Shown in pieces: positions 18,010 through 30,289 of a stretch of DNA of 64,000 nt (position 1 is the first letter of the stretch; the number at the start of each line of letters is the position of its first letter). Location: positions 1 through 64,000 of the forward strand of contig CAZLMM010000019.1 of NCBI GenBank assembly GCA_964560495.1. Direction: 5' to 3'. Both the position numbers and the translations under genes were made by a program. Under the pieces are notes generated by a model, which was given only the letters and a program-made list of their open reading frames with translations, had not been told where the DNA came from and did not search any database. The stretch is from UBA5069 sp964560495. Lineage in GTDB: Bacteria; Chloroflexota; Anaerolineae; Caldilineales; Caldilineaceae.

Positions 18010-18215
18010 AGATATTCGGAAAAATGAGCAATCTGATCCTGTGTATTAAAAAGTTTCTCTAAATCATCAGGATCGACGCCATGTTTGGTTGCAAGTTTGT
18101 CAATGAACACGTAAGGTGGACCAGCGTTTCCGCGCCAACGCCTTCAGACACATTATGCTTTACAGCTAGTCTTTCGACAATCTCTGGTAGCCAGATGATA
18201 TCGCTGATGTACGTG
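18010..18215 (-). pseudogene. Probable remnant of a BrnT-like toxin or related small protein
   Basis: Upstream of leuC one frame reads YISDIIWLPEIVERLAVKH then NVSEG, which looks like the start of small toxin proteins with a KHGVS motif. A second frame just after reads YVFIDKLATKHGVDPDDLEKLF, a similar motif. Neither makes a complete protein and the frames are discontinuous. The reading is tentative; LeuC upstream sequence could also produce it by chance. Confidence 0.3.
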
Positions 18216-18221
18216 TGCCCC

Positions 18222-20078
18222 CTATGCCTTTGTCTCGTGCTGTTCCGTCTCTGCTTTGTCATCTACCCGGCGTGCAGTTCTTTTGTTCCGTCGTTGCAAC
18301 AGGACGAGGCCGACTGTAAAGATGGCAATGAGCGCGAGCAAAAAGAGAACCGGTGAAGTGGGTGGAGCACTACTGGGTGGATCGCCAATGTTTTCTTCTG
18401 GCGTAGGGATAGGGGGCGTAGGGGTTTGCATAGGGGTCTGCGTTGGCGTCGGGACAGGCGTGGCCTGCAATTGCGCCAAAGAGACCCGGCCGTTCACCAG
18501 GTCGTCGACAACCTGAGCCGGCGAAGTGGCGCCGCCAGCGTCTTCTAGCCTTGCAAGATAGGTCACTAGCCAGCGCAACTCATCTACAGAGAAGGTCTCG
18601 ACAAGACGCTTCAGAAGCTCGCCGGGCAGTGCCAGCAAGGTAGCCGTTTCGTCGGGAGCGAACGCCAGAACGCGCTTCGCTGCTTCTGCATCTTCAAGTG
18701 TAAGCAGTGCACTCAGGCCAGCTGGGTCGATTTCGTCAGGCTGCGCCTGTTGCGCCACACCGAGAGCGACAACCCGATCGAGTTGGTCTCCTGCCAGTTT
18801 GACCCATGCCAGCGTATCCGTGATGGAGCGAGTGGTGGTCAGCAGAGTTGTAGCTGCAGGCTGGGCCAACAACGTGTCAAGCGCGCCGACCTCGATGGCG
18901 CGATTGAGCTCGCTACGTCCGATTTCATCCACAAAGACGTCAACTAACTTGTTGAGGCGCTCAAGATCGGAGAGCGCAGTGTTGTCGAGCAAACTACGAA
19001 ATCCAGGGCTCGCCGCGGCCTGGCGACACAGCTCAGCGTGCTCGCTGCAGAAAGCGTCCCATGCTTCCAGCAGGGTGACGGCAATCTCCAAACTGGCAAT
19101 GCCGGTCTCTTCAGGTAATCCGCCGACCACCGCATCAACGATTTCACCGCGGATGCGCTCCTTCACTTCTTCGCTGGTCAAGGCTTCCTCGATCTGCGGC
19201 AGCGAGCCTTTCCCACCCTCGTACAAATCCCAGGCGATCAACCCGATGCCCACAGCCCAGCCAATGACAGGCAGGAACGAAGAACCAGCGCGGCCAAGCA
19301 CCCGCCCGATGATCTTCCCGGCGATGCGCCCGGCAATCTTCTCGCCGATCTTCTGACTGACGCGCCGACCCACTTCGGTGATCACGAGCACGCTGAGCCC
19401 GGCAAGACCGGCTGTGTGATTTGTGATTGCGCTGACATCTAGTTCGGCCGGATCGATGGTCATCTGTGTGTGTTGAACCTGCACTTTGACGCCGGTCTGA
19501 AACGCCTCGAACAGAACGTCTGCATACGCGTCGCCGACATAGTCCTTGAGACACAGAAAGGCAACCGAAGCCGCCCGCGCAAACTCGGCGTCAATGGAGC
19601 GCGCAATCTCAGCGCCAATTGACTTGCCCACCTCTTCAATCTTTGCAGTAAAGGCTGGCGAACGGAATGCATCTTCGGCTATCCGACTTGCATACTCCTC
19701 TGCCTTCTCCGCCGACCATCCCGACCAGAGGCGGTCGAGATAGCCCTCTTGGGCAGCCAGATCAGCAACGGCCCGCGCCACCTCTGCGTCGATCACAGCG
19801 TCAACGCCCAGTTCAGCCCATTTGCGCGCAGTCAGCGCGTCAATATCCAGGCGGCTGCCGCCGCTCGCCAACACATCTAGCGCAACCTGCTCGATCTCGA
19901 CGCGCAGGTTCTCGCGATCGATGTTGCGACATGCGCCAACGGTATAGGAAGAATCGCCCCCTTGCAGGGCTGGCGCGGCGCGTGCAGGGGTGGAAGAGAG
20001 AAGTAGACAAATAATCCACAACAGGAGAATCGGGCGTATCCTGTTATGATTGCTGGCTATGGCAAAAAAGATGTTCAT
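18222..20078 (-). CDS. Secreted/membrane helical protein with glycine-zipper segment (paralog A)
   Basis: A 618-residue exported protein of unrecognised family. Residues 1-34 are a signal peptide (ILLLWIICLLL, cut near ARA). A helical region with Cys50 and Cys176 is followed by an RxxGR/glycine-zipper stretch and a hydrophobic segment (about 246-280: GEKIAGRIAGKIIGRVLGRA, then WAVGIGLIAWDLY), a long helical region, a Pro/Thr-rich linker and a C-terminal membrane anchor (LFLLALIAIFTVGLVLL) with a basic tail. The gene at 20938 is a paralog: both have the two Cys exactly 126 residues apart, a GWS..KA motif and the same zipper. The ATG overlaps the upstream toxin stop (ATGA). Function unknown. 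Confidence 0.8.
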   Translation of the reverse strand: MNIFFAIASNHNRIRPILLLWIICLLLSSTPARAAPALQGGDSSYTVGACRNIDRENLRVEIEQVALDVLASGGSRLDIDALTARKWAELGVDAVIDAEVARAVADLAAQEGYLDRLWSGWSAEKAEEYASRIAEDAFRSPAFTAKIEEVGKSIGAEIARSIDAEFARAASVAFLCLKDYVGDAYADVLFEAFQTGVKVQVQHTQMTIDPAELDVSAITNHTAGLAGLSVLVITEVGRRVSQKIGEKIAGRIAGKIIGRVLGRAGSSFLPVIGWAVGIGLIAWDLYEGGKGSLPQIEEALTSEEVKERIRGEIVDAVVGGLPEETGIASLEIAVTLLEAWDAFCSEHAELCRQAAASPGFRSLLDNTALSDLERLNKLVDVFVDEIGRSELNRAIEVGALDTLLAQPAATTLLTTTRSITDTLAWVKLAGDQLDRVVALGVAQQAQPDEIDPAGLSALLTLEDAEAAKRVLAFAPDETATLLALPGELLKRLVETFSVDELRWLVTYLARLEDAGGATSPAQVVDDLVNGRVSLAQLQATPVPTPTQTPMQTPTPPIPTPEENIGDPPSSAPPTSPVLFLLALIAIFTVGLVLLQRRNKRTARRVDDKAETEQHETKA

Positions 20079-20335
20079 CGATAGATGTCGCGGCGATGCC
20101 CAGCTCTTAAGACTGTGAGCCGCTTCAGAGCATCATCTATCTGATAGATAATGCGATAGTCGCCTATACGATATTTGAGACAACCGCTCCATCGGTCACC
20201 CTCAAGAAGTTGGCGGCGCACAAACAGCGCATTGTCGCCAAGCCACTGCAGTTTGTCGAGAATGCGTGTCTGAAGCATTGGATCAAGACGGAGAATATCT
20301 GTTTGAGCTTCGGTGGTCAAGTGAACGGCGTACAC
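20075..20335 (-). CDS. RelE/ParE-family toxin
   Basis: An 86-residue protein with the RelE/ParE fold pattern: DILRLDPMLQTRILDKLQWL, then CLKYRIGDYRIIYQIDD and VLRAGHRRDIYR at the C-terminus. Members cleave mRNA on the ribosome or poison gyrase; which applies here is unknown. It starts with GTG 20335, three bases after the stop of a small antitoxin-like gene, and its TGA overlaps the ATG of the next gene. The order antitoxin-toxin is the usual one. The coupling to paralog A means it sits inside a larger transcription unit. Confidence 0.82.
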   Translation of the reverse strand: MYAVHLTTEAQTDILRLDPMLQTRILDKLQWLGDNALFVRRQLLEGDRWSGCLKYRIGDYRIIYQIDDALKRLTVLRAGHRRDIYR

Positions 20336-20337
20336 AA

Positions 20338-20577
20338 CTACTGCCCGAGTTGCTGTCGAAACGCTGCCAAATCAATCGTGTCGCCGGCTTGCGCCTGCTG
20401 AAGCGAACGTTGCATCGAAGCCTCGAACTCTGGCTGAAAATACTCGGGATCACTCTCTGGCAGCATAGTTAAGGCATCGGTCAACTGAGTCAGCCAGACC
20501 GCCAGCCGCCTATCAATGGTGCGTTCAACAAGCGTTTCGAACTCCGCAGTCGACAACTCGCCGATTGTGTTTCTCAT
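20338..20577 (-). CDS. Antitoxin partner of the RelE/ParE toxin
   Basis: A 79-residue acidic protein (MRNTIGELSTAEFETLVERT then a helical stretch and QAQAGDTIDLAAFRQQLGQ). The N-terminal part has the TAEFETLVERTIDRRLA pattern of small antitoxins that precede RelE-type toxins. AGAGGTGACAA precedes the ATG, and the stop is three bases before the toxin GTG. The identification rests mainly on size and position. Confidence 0.7.
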   Translation of the reverse strand: MRNTIGELSTAEFETLVERTIDRRLAVWLTQLTDALTMLPESDPEYFQPEFEASMQRSLQQAQAGDTIDLAAFRQQLGQ

Positions 20578-20614
20578 TTGTCACCTCTTCCAGTCATATT
20601 GTTTCCCGTTCATT

Positions 20615-20935
20615 CTACATCCGGTCGCGCACGAAACGAAAGCCATTGCCATAGACCACCACCTCCACGCCGCCCTCCACCACCGTGGGGTTGGCGACCT
20701 TGACGCCAATGACGCCATCGTAGCCTTTGGCAATTGCCTTTTGGTCAAGTTCGCGCAGGGCGGTGTTCACGGCATCGTCAATGAGCCGCTCGTAGTGGGT
20801 CATGCGCCCTCCTACTAGATTGCGAATGTTCTCGCGAATATCCTTCACAACATTGGCGGCGTTGACAACCACCACGGTCAATAGCTCACCCAGTTCAATA
20901 GCGTCGCCCGGCGGCGCGTCCAGTGCAATCAACAT
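20615..20935 (-). CDS. YbjQ-like heavy-metal-binding domain protein
   Basis: About 106 residues. The core VVVVNAANVVKDIRENIRNLVGGRMTHYERLIDDA, the helix ALRELDQKAIAKGYDGVIGVKV and final YGNGFRF match the YbjQ/UPF0145 pattern, a small pentameric domain of unknown role. The start at 20935 lies two bases after the stop of paralog B, so the two are probably co-transcribed. An extended frame to 20983 overlaps that gene and is not needed. Confidence 0.75.
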   Translation of the reverse strand: MLIALDAPPGDAIELGELLTVVVVNAANVVKDIRENIRNLVGGRMTHYERLIDDAVNTALRELDQKAIAKGYDGVIGVKVANPTVVEGGVEVVVYGNGFRFVRDRM

Positions 20936-20937
20936 GA

Positions 20938-22797
20938 CTAGCGCCCCTTGCCCAGCAAGCCCGTCACGGGCGCAAAGAGCCACGCCCCCAGACTATAAAT
21001 CAGCCGCAACATGATCAATACCAAAAGTACAAAGGTCAAACCGATGAGCAACGTCACGCCCCAGCCATGTTTCATGATGAAGAGACGCACCGATGCGCCG
21101 CCGGCAAGAACCGTTGCCGCATCGTTCAGCAGGCCCATCACGTCGCGTGGTCTTGCCAGGAACTCAACGGCTGCATCGAAATCATGCGTCGAGTTCAGCG
21201 CGCTCAACAGGTCGCTCTCTTTGATGAGGGCAAGGGTCTCCGGTTGACTCACCAGGCGTGCGATCAGTAAGTTGCGCTGGGATTGGTCGAGTTTGACCAA
21301 TGTTTCAGCCAGCCAACCCAATTCCTCTGGTGTGAGCGACTTGACCAACGCAGTGAGATTGGCTTCGGCAACCGTCAATAGGGCGCGAATCTGATCAATC
21401 GGCAACAAGGCGAGGCGCTCGATAGCGAAGTTATCTGCCAGCGAAAAGAGTCCTTGCAAGAGTGAGCGATCAACATCGGCTGGAGAAAGATGTTTGTACA
21501 GCTCTGTGGCAATCACTTGTTCAAGGAACACGCCGGCAGCGTCTCCCCACGCCGCTGCATTTTCCATTGAACCGGTTGCAGCAATGATGGCTGATGGATC
21601 GCCCGGCAGAGCGATGACCCGAGACAGCACGCCGTTTTCGGCTGCCTGGATCACTCCCTCGCGCCCCAGACCAGGCAACGCCGCGCCCACGACGGCCACC
21701 AGACGGGACAGGTCTTCGGTGGATTGGGTTTGCTGCAAAACATCGGCGAAGGCATCGCTCTCGGCCGCCATCTCGAGGATCACGCGGATGTCGCGTTTCA
21801 CCGATAGCCACTGACTGTGCAGGTCGTTGGCAATTCGGCGCGCCACGGTCGGCAGCTCGAGCGCCAGCTCAGGCTCAATCGTCTCGGAGATTTGGCTCCG
21901 GATGGCTTCGGCGACTTCGGGCGCCTTGAGAGACTCTTGGATTTGCGGCAGCGCGCCGTCCAGGCTGTCGTAGATGTCGTAGGCGATCAATCCGGCGCCG
22001 ATGATCCAGCCGGCCAGGGGAATGACGGTTGTGCCGATGCGACCCAAGACGCGCCCCGCAATGCGACCCACCACTCGCTCGGCGATGCTCTCGGTCACCT
22101 CCCTCACCAGTCGCCTGGTGATCTGCGCCGCGATGATGACGCCAACGCCGCCCAACGCCGACTTATGTTGAGAGATCACATTCAGCAGGCTGGGGGCCAG
22201 CCCTTCAGTGTTCAAGCCGTCGGCAGATGTGGCGATCTGTACTTTCTCATCGAAGGAAGCCAGCAACGCCTGTGAATAGTTCGCGCTGATGAATGTTTGC
22301 AAGCAGTACAGACCAGCCGAGACCGATTCGGCGGAAATCTCGCCGATCTGCCCGGCGATATCGGCGGCCACGGCATTAGAGAGCTGGTTCATGGCCGTGC
22401 GAAAGGCGGGATCATCGAACGCGGCGCTGGCGACGGACAATGTGAGCTCCTGGGCTTTGTCTGTGGACCAACCCGACAGAAAGGTTGTCCACAAGTCTGT
22501 ATTCGATTGCACTGTCTCGACCGCTCGATCAATTGCGGTGCGGAGCGTATTGTCCATACGCAGGGTGCGCCACTGGCGGTTGACTATCGACGCAACGTCA
22601 ACGCGCGTGAGCGCATCCACAAAGACTGTCTGAGTGATGGTGTTCAGGTCCTCCAGTAGATACGTCTCATCCACCGCAGTGCAGGCGACCAGGTCGCGCC
22701 GGCCTTGGTGCGGCGGCGCAGCATGAACCGGCAGACAGCCCAAAAGCAGGGTGACAATCAAAACAATCGTGAAACCGATAAGTCTGTTGTTCTTCAT
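20938..22797 (-). CDS. Secreted/membrane helical protein with glycine-zipper segment (paralog B)
   Basis: A 619-residue protein from ATG 22797. Signal segment LIGFTIVLIVTLLLGCLPVHA could be cut after VHA, or the LLGC might act as a poor lipobox. Cys39 and Cys165 are 126 residues apart as in paralog A. The zipper (about 240-275: AERVVGRIAGRVLGRIG, IPLAGWIIGAGLIAYDIYD, then LPQIQESL) is its most conserved part. A long helical region with LTPEELGWLAETLVKL (compare FSVDELRWLVTYLARL in A) leads to a C-terminal membrane segment (LLIGLTFVLLVLIMLRLIYSL). YbjQ-like gene follows after two bases. Family not recognised. Confidence 0.8.
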   Translation of the reverse strand: MKNNRLIGFTIVLIVTLLLGCLPVHAAPPHQGRRDLVACTAVDETYLLEDLNTITQTVFVDALTRVDVASIVNRQWRTLRMDNTLRTAIDRAVETVQSNTDLWTTFLSGWSTDKAQELTLSVASAAFDDPAFRTAMNQLSNAVAADIAGQIGEISAESVSAGLYCLQTFISANYSQALLASFDEKVQIATSADGLNTEGLAPSLLNVISQHKSALGGVGVIIAAQITRRLVREVTESIAERVVGRIAGRVLGRIGTTVIPLAGWIIGAGLIAYDIYDSLDGALPQIQESLKAPEVAEAIRSQISETIEPELALELPTVARRIANDLHSQWLSVKRDIRVILEMAAESDAFADVLQQTQSTEDLSRLVAVVGAALPGLGREGVIQAAENGVLSRVIALPGDPSAIIAATGSMENAAAWGDAAGVFLEQVIATELYKHLSPADVDRSLLQGLFSLADNFAIERLALLPIDQIRALLTVAEANLTALVKSLTPEELGWLAETLVKLDQSQRNLLIARLVSQPETLALIKESDLLSALNSTHDFDAAVEFLARPRDVMGLLNDAATVLAGGASVRLFIMKHGWGVTLLIGLTFVLLVLIMLRLIYSLGAWLFAPVTGLLGKGR

Positions 22798-23168
22798 GGC
22801 CTCATACCGAACTTGAAACTGGAACCGGAGCATTCCCGCCCGCAAATGGCTCTCGCTGAATCATACCATAGGGTATGAAATCGCCATACTACTTGGCAAT
22901 AGTTGGTAATCAGACTTGCGCAATCGCTCCTGGAGGGTGGGTCAGTCCCGCTGGCCGCTGTCAGCGCAAACAATTCCATCATCCAGAGATCAATAGCTGG
23001 GAATGTCGCAGAGGCTATGCAAGGAATTCAGGTGGTCGCATCTCACGCGCCGGGGACGTGGGGGAAGTGAACTGGCTAACCCAATGCGTGCCCGCCCATC
23101 CTAGCGCATAGCCACACAAGATTCAGGTTGAGTCGAAATTCATTCACTCACGCGCGACATGCGCGTAT
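22798..23168. other. Intergenic region between divergent paralog B and the ilv operon
   Basis: No convincing gene. It holds a perfect palindrome CATACC-ATAG-GGTATG at 22862-22877, 65 bases upstream of the paralog B start and therefore a candidate operator for it. The remainder is GC-mixed sequence in which I see no repeat or RNA. Confidence 0.5.
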
Positions 23169-23197
23169 TTGACCAATCAGCCGTGCGCGCTTATTAT
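23169..23197 (+). promoter_or_regulatory. Promoter of the ilv-leu operon
   Basis: TTGACC (23169-23174) and TATTAT (23192-23197) are separated by exactly 17 bases, giving a near-consensus vegetative promoter. The predicted start of transcription near 23204 is about 40 bases before the leader peptide ATG. Confidence 0.75.
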
Positions 23198-23245
23198 GCA
23201 AATTGTTCAATTGCAGTCAGTTAGTTTTCTCGTAGGTATTCTGAG

Positions 23246-23326
23246 ATGTATTCAGCCAGCCTGATCCTTGTCTCCTTGATTCTTTCCGAGCTTCTGGCCG
23301 TTGTAGTAGTAGGCCAGAGGCGGATA

Positions 23327-23347
<21 letters not shown>
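23246..23347 (+). CDS. Branched-chain amino acid leader peptide
   Basis: A 33-codon ORF (ATG 23246, TGA 23345-23347) with 15 Leu, Ile or Val residues. It opens MYSASLILVSLILSELL and continues with four consecutive Val codons (GTT GTA GTA GTA, about 23300-23311). This composition, the promoter just upstream and the alternative RNA structures just downstream are those of ilvL-type attenuator peptides. Ribosome stalling at scarce Val/Leu/Ile-tRNA would free the antiterminator segment. Its own ribosome site is weak (AGGT about nine bases upstream). It is too short for usual gene finders. Confidence 0.85.
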
Positions 23348-23411
<64 letters not shown>

Positions 23412-23464
23412 GTTCTATCAGTCATCGTGTCCCAGAGCAGGCAAATCACAAGGAGTGAGAAACT

Positions 23465-25288
<1,824 letters not shown>

Positions 25289-25326
25289 CGAACAGAGAAC
25301 ATATCAACACAAAGGAACGGGACAAA

Positions 25327-25899
25327 ATGAAACATACTCTGGCGGCCTGGATGCGTGACAAACCCGGCGTGCTCAATCGGGTGGCCGGCCTGTTGCGCCG
25401 CCGCAATTTCAATATCGACAGCTTGCAGGTGGGACACAGCGAAGCGCCCGGCATCAGCCGCATGACCTTTGTGGTGGATGGCAATGAACGCATGGTGGAT
25501 CAGGTCATCCAACAGTTGCGCAAGGTGGTGGACGTGACGCGTGTGGAGGACATCTCCGACAACCCCATTGTGGCGCGTGAGATGGCCCTGGTGCGCGTCT
25601 CGGCAGACGCTGAACACCGCTCCGAAATCGTCCAGATCGTGGACATCTATCGCGGCGAAATCGTGGATCTGGCTTCGGACAGCATGGTCGTCCAGATCGT
25701 CGGCTCGGAGGAGCGGGTCGACTCGCTGATCAACCTGCTGGATCCCTACGGCATCGTCGAGATGGTGCGCACCGGGCGCGTGGCGTTGGTGCGCGGCGCC
25801 ATCGAAAAGCGCATCCGTCGTGGAACAACCGTCTGGCGCGCGCAGGCAAATGGAAAAGATACCGTGGCTGCTGAACGGTTCAGGACCGGCGGCGTGTAA
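25327..25899 (+). CDS. ilvN: Acetolactate synthase small (regulatory) subunit
   Basis: 190 residues from ATG 25327. The N-terminal ACT domain (LAAWMRDKPGVLNRVAGLLRRR, NIDSLQVG) binds valine and gives feedback control of IlvB. The C-terminal ACT-like domain (EMALVRVSADAEHRSEIVQIVDIYRG, DSMVVQIVGSEERVDSLINLL) completes the long-form small subunit, ending in a 20-residue basic tail. A longer open frame back to 25087 overlaps ilvB and is not used. It follows ilvB by 38 bases in the same operon. Confidence 0.95.
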   Translation: MKHTLAAWMRDKPGVLNRVAGLLRRRNFNIDSLQVGHSEAPGISRMTFVVDGNERMVDQVIQQLRKVVDVTRVEDISDNPIVAREMALVRVSADAEHRSEIVQIVDIYRGEIVDLASDSMVVQIVGSEERVDSLINLLDPYGIVEMVRTGRVALVRGAIEKRIRRGTTVWRAQANGKDTVAAERFRTGGV

Positions 25900-26034
25900 G
25901 GCGACTTTTGCTGTGAGGTTGTAAGGGATTGGGGTTATGGGAAGAACGAGCAGAGTTTTTCTCGCCTCAAGACCCCAAGACCTCACCCATTTCACTAACA
26001 AACAATTCCACAACAACGAAACGGACTTATTCTC

Positions 26035-27039
26035 ATGGCAAAGATTTATTACGAGAACCAGGCTGACCTCGCTCGGCTGGCTGGCAAAAAGATTGCTATC
26101 CTGGGCTATGGCAGCCAGGGTCATGCTCATGCGCTCAACTTGCAAGACAGCGGCGTCGATGTGCGCGTTGGTCTTTATGCAGGCAGCAAATCTTGGGCCA
26201 AGGCCGAGGCCGACGGCTTGCGAGTGATGACCAATAAGGATGCCTGCGCCGAGGCCGACACGGTCATGGTCTTGTTGCCTGACCCCATTCAAGGACAGGT
26301 CTACAGAGAAGACATTGCGCCCAATCTCAATCCGGGCGATACGCTCATGTTCTCCCACGGCTTCAACATTCGCTTCGGTCAGATCGTACCGCCGCCCAAT
26401 GTGGATGTGACGATGGTGGCGCCCAAAGCGCCCGGCCATCGTGTGCGCGAGGTCTTCAAGGAAGGCTCTGGCGTGCCGGCGTTGGTGGCCGTCCAGCAGG
26501 ATTACAGCGGAAGCGCGCTGGGGAATGCGCTCGCCTATGCAAAGGGTCTGGGCAGCACACGCGCTGGCGTCCTGGAAACAACTTTTGCCGAAGAAACCGA
26601 AACCGATCTCTTTGGCGAGCAGGCTGTGCTGTGCGGCGGGGCCAGCGAGCTGGTCAAGGCAGGATTCCAAACGTTGGTTGAAGCAGGCTATCAACCTGAA
26701 ATCGCTTACTTCGAGTGCCTCCACGAGCTCAAACTCATCGTCGATCTCATGTACCAGGGCGGCCTGAGCTACATGCGCTACAGCATCAGTGACACAGCAG
26801 AGTGGGGCGATTATGTGAGCGGGCCGAAGATCATCACTGATGAGACGCGCAAAGCCATGAAGGAAATCCTCGCCAACATTCAATCCGGCGCATTCGCTGA
26901 AGAGTGGATGGACGAGTATCATCACGGCCGGCCACGCTTCTTCCAGTTGCGTAAGCAAGAACAGACGCAGCCGTTGGAAACCGTGGGCAAGCAGTTGCGC
27001 AGCATGATGACTTTTCTGAACGCCAAGGAAGTCAGCTAA
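26035..27039 (+). CDS. ilvC: Ketol-acid reductoisomerase
   Basis: A 334-residue class I enzyme that rearranges and reduces acetolactate to dihydroxyisovalerate with NADPH. The Rossmann motif is LGYGSQGHAHALNLQDSG with VGLYAGSKSW, the middle HGFNIRFGQI, and the C-terminal knotted domain carries the metal ligands in ETFAEETETDLFGEQAVLCGG and YFECLHELKLI. Length is standard. It lies 135 bases after ilvN; that gap shows no other gene. Confidence 0.97.
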   Translation: MAKIYYENQADLARLAGKKIAILGYGSQGHAHALNLQDSGVDVRVGLYAGSKSWAKAEADGLRVMTNKDACAEADTVMVLLPDPIQGQVYREDIAPNLNPGDTLMFSHGFNIRFGQIVPPPNVDVTMVAPKAPGHRVREVFKEGSGVPALVAVQQDYSGSALGNALAYAKGLGSTRAGVLETTFAEETETDLFGEQAVLCGGASELVKAGFQTLVEAGYQPEIAYFECLHELKLIVDLMYQGGLSYMRYSISDTAEWGDYVSGPKIITDETRKAMKEILANIQSGAFAEEWMDEYHHGRPRFFQLRKQEQTQPLETVGKQLRSMMTFLNAKEVS

Positions 27040-27059
27040 CCAACTCAGAATTACAAACT

Positions 27060-27107
27060 GTGAATGAAGAATTGTGAATGCGTGGTTCCCCACAATTCAA
27101 CATTCAC
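27060..27107. repeat. Inverted repeat between ilvC and the pyruvate kinase-like gene
   Basis: GTGAATGAAGAATTGTG (27060-27076) and CACAATTCAACATTCAC (27091-27107) pair except for a two-base internal mismatch, with a 14-base loop. The next 20 bases carry two ATTTACC units. No T-run follows. It looks like a mobile palindromic repeat or a processing site inside the operon. Confidence 0.6.
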
Positions 27108-27128
27108 TATTTACCATTTACCATTCTT

Positions 27129-28262
27129 ATGACCGACATCATCGCCACACTTGGCCCGGCGTGCGCACATGTAGAAACCCTGGCCGACATGATCCGGGCG
27201 GGTATGACCGTTGCCCGCATGAATTTCAGTCACGGCGATTACGCGTTTCACACGCGCATGGCTGCGCTTGTGCGCGAGGCTTCTGCGTTGGTGGAGAAAC
27301 CAGTCTCCTTGTTGGCCGATTTGCAGGGAGCCAAGGTGCGCCTGGGATGGTTGAGCCAGCCGGAACAGGTGCGTGTCGGCCAGCAGATCATCCTCGTTGG
27401 ACCAGAGGTGGACGCCCGCGAACGACCGGCTGACCATGAGGCCGACGCCATCCTGTTGCCTGTCGATTTCGACCTGGCGCCCCATCTGAAGCCCGGCGCG
27501 ACGGTGCTCGTCGATGATGGCAACATCGAGTTGCAAGTCGAATCGATCAGAGAGGGACATGTTCACTGCCGCTTGCTCCACGGGGCGGAAATCAAGGCGC
27601 GCAAGGGTGTGAATGTGCCGTACACCTGCCTGCCGATTCCGGCGCTCACGGATAAGGATCGAGCCGACGCAGCCTATGCCGTGGGTATCCATGTGGATTG
27701 GATCGCGCTGAGCTTTGCCGGCAGCGCAACGGATGTGGACGATTTGCGCCAGCTTGTTCATCGCGCCAATGGAAACGGTCATGCCGCCCCGCGCATCATG
27801 GCCAAGATCGAGCGGCCCGACGGTGTGGAGAACCTGCGCTCTATCATTCAAGCCAGCGATGGGGTCATGGTGGCGCGCGGCGACCTGGCGCTGGAAACCA
27901 GCCCGTGGCAACTCCCCCTCCTACAAAAGCAGATTGTGCGCGCGTGTCGCGTCGCCAACAAGCCTGTCGCTGTCGCGACGCAGATGTTGGAAAGCATGAT
28001 CCACAATCACCGCCCCACCCGCGCCGAGGTGAGCGATGTGGCGAACGCCTTACTCGACGGCGCCGATGCAGTCATGCTCAGCGCCGAAACGGCCGTGGGC
28101 AAGTTCCCGGTGCAGGCCGTGCGCACCATGATCTCCATCTGTCAGAACATCATGCCGGGCGCCAGCCGCGCCTTCCCTCTCTCGGCGCCTCATGCAATGG
28201 AGAATGGGCGCAGCGCAACGCCTGCGCTGGCGACAGCGCGCCGTGAAAGATATGTACTCTGA
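27129..28262 (+). CDS. Pyruvate kinase lacking the C-terminal allosteric domain
   Basis: 377 residues from ATG 27129. Conserved pyruvate kinase motifs are ARMNFSHGDY, LLADLQGAKVRLG, the B-domain, the active-site IMAKIERPDGVENL, VMVARGDLALE, ATQMLESMIHNHRPTRAEVSDVANALLDGADAVMLSAETAVGKFP. The protein stops soon after the barrel, so the C-domain of about 100 residues that binds fructose 1,6-bisphosphate or AMP is missing, without an obvious frameshift. It would make pyruvate and ATP from phosphoenolpyruvate. Its place between ilvC and leuA is unusual and may couple pyruvate supply to acetolactate synthesis (inference). Confidence 0.88.
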   Translation: MTDIIATLGPACAHVETLADMIRAGMTVARMNFSHGDYAFHTRMAALVREASALVEKPVSLLADLQGAKVRLGWLSQPEQVRVGQQIILVGPEVDARERPADHEADAILLPVDFDLAPHLKPGATVLVDDGNIELQVESIREGHVHCRLLHGAEIKARKGVNVPYTCLPIPALTDKDRADAAYAVGIHVDWIALSFAGSATDVDDLRQLVHRANGNGHAAPRIMAKIERPDGVENLRSIIQASDGVMVARGDLALETSPWQLPLLQKQIVRACRVANKPVAVATQMLESMIHNHRPTRAEVSDVANALLDGADAVMLSAETAVGKFPVQAVRTMISICQNIMPGASRAFPLSAPHAMENGRSATPALATARRERYVL

Positions 28263-28303
28263 TTATCCCAAAATGCTGTACGCACCGAAAGGGGGTGATT
28301 TGA

Positions 28304-28406
28304 ATGGACGATGGTCTTGCTGACCTTTCGACTCAAGAACGTTCGATGACAAACTGTTTGGCAACCTATTCTCTGTTCAAATTCAGTCCCTGGGAGGGGA
28401 TGCACT

Positions 28407-28426
<20 letters not shown>
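28304..28426 (+). CDS. Small ORF with strong ribosome site, overlapping the leuA start
   Basis: A 40-codon frame from ATG 28304 to TGA 28424-28426, preceded by AAAGGGGGTGA about six bases away, a stronger site than that of most genes here. It starts MDDGLADLSTQERSMTNCL and overlaps the leuA GTG by 20 bases, so it may couple translation into leuA or encode a small protein. The composition is not rich in Leu, so it does not look like a second attenuator peptide. I do not recognise it. Confidence 0.5.
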
Positions 28427-30173
<1,747 letters not shown>

Positions 30174-30289
30174 CACGCCCATCGAGGTATAGGAAGGCGA
30201 GGCCAGAGGTGAAGCCAGAGGCAGAAACGAAGGACGGGTAGAAACACAGTATCAGACCATCGCCAACGTGAAGTTTGCCGCACCATTCA

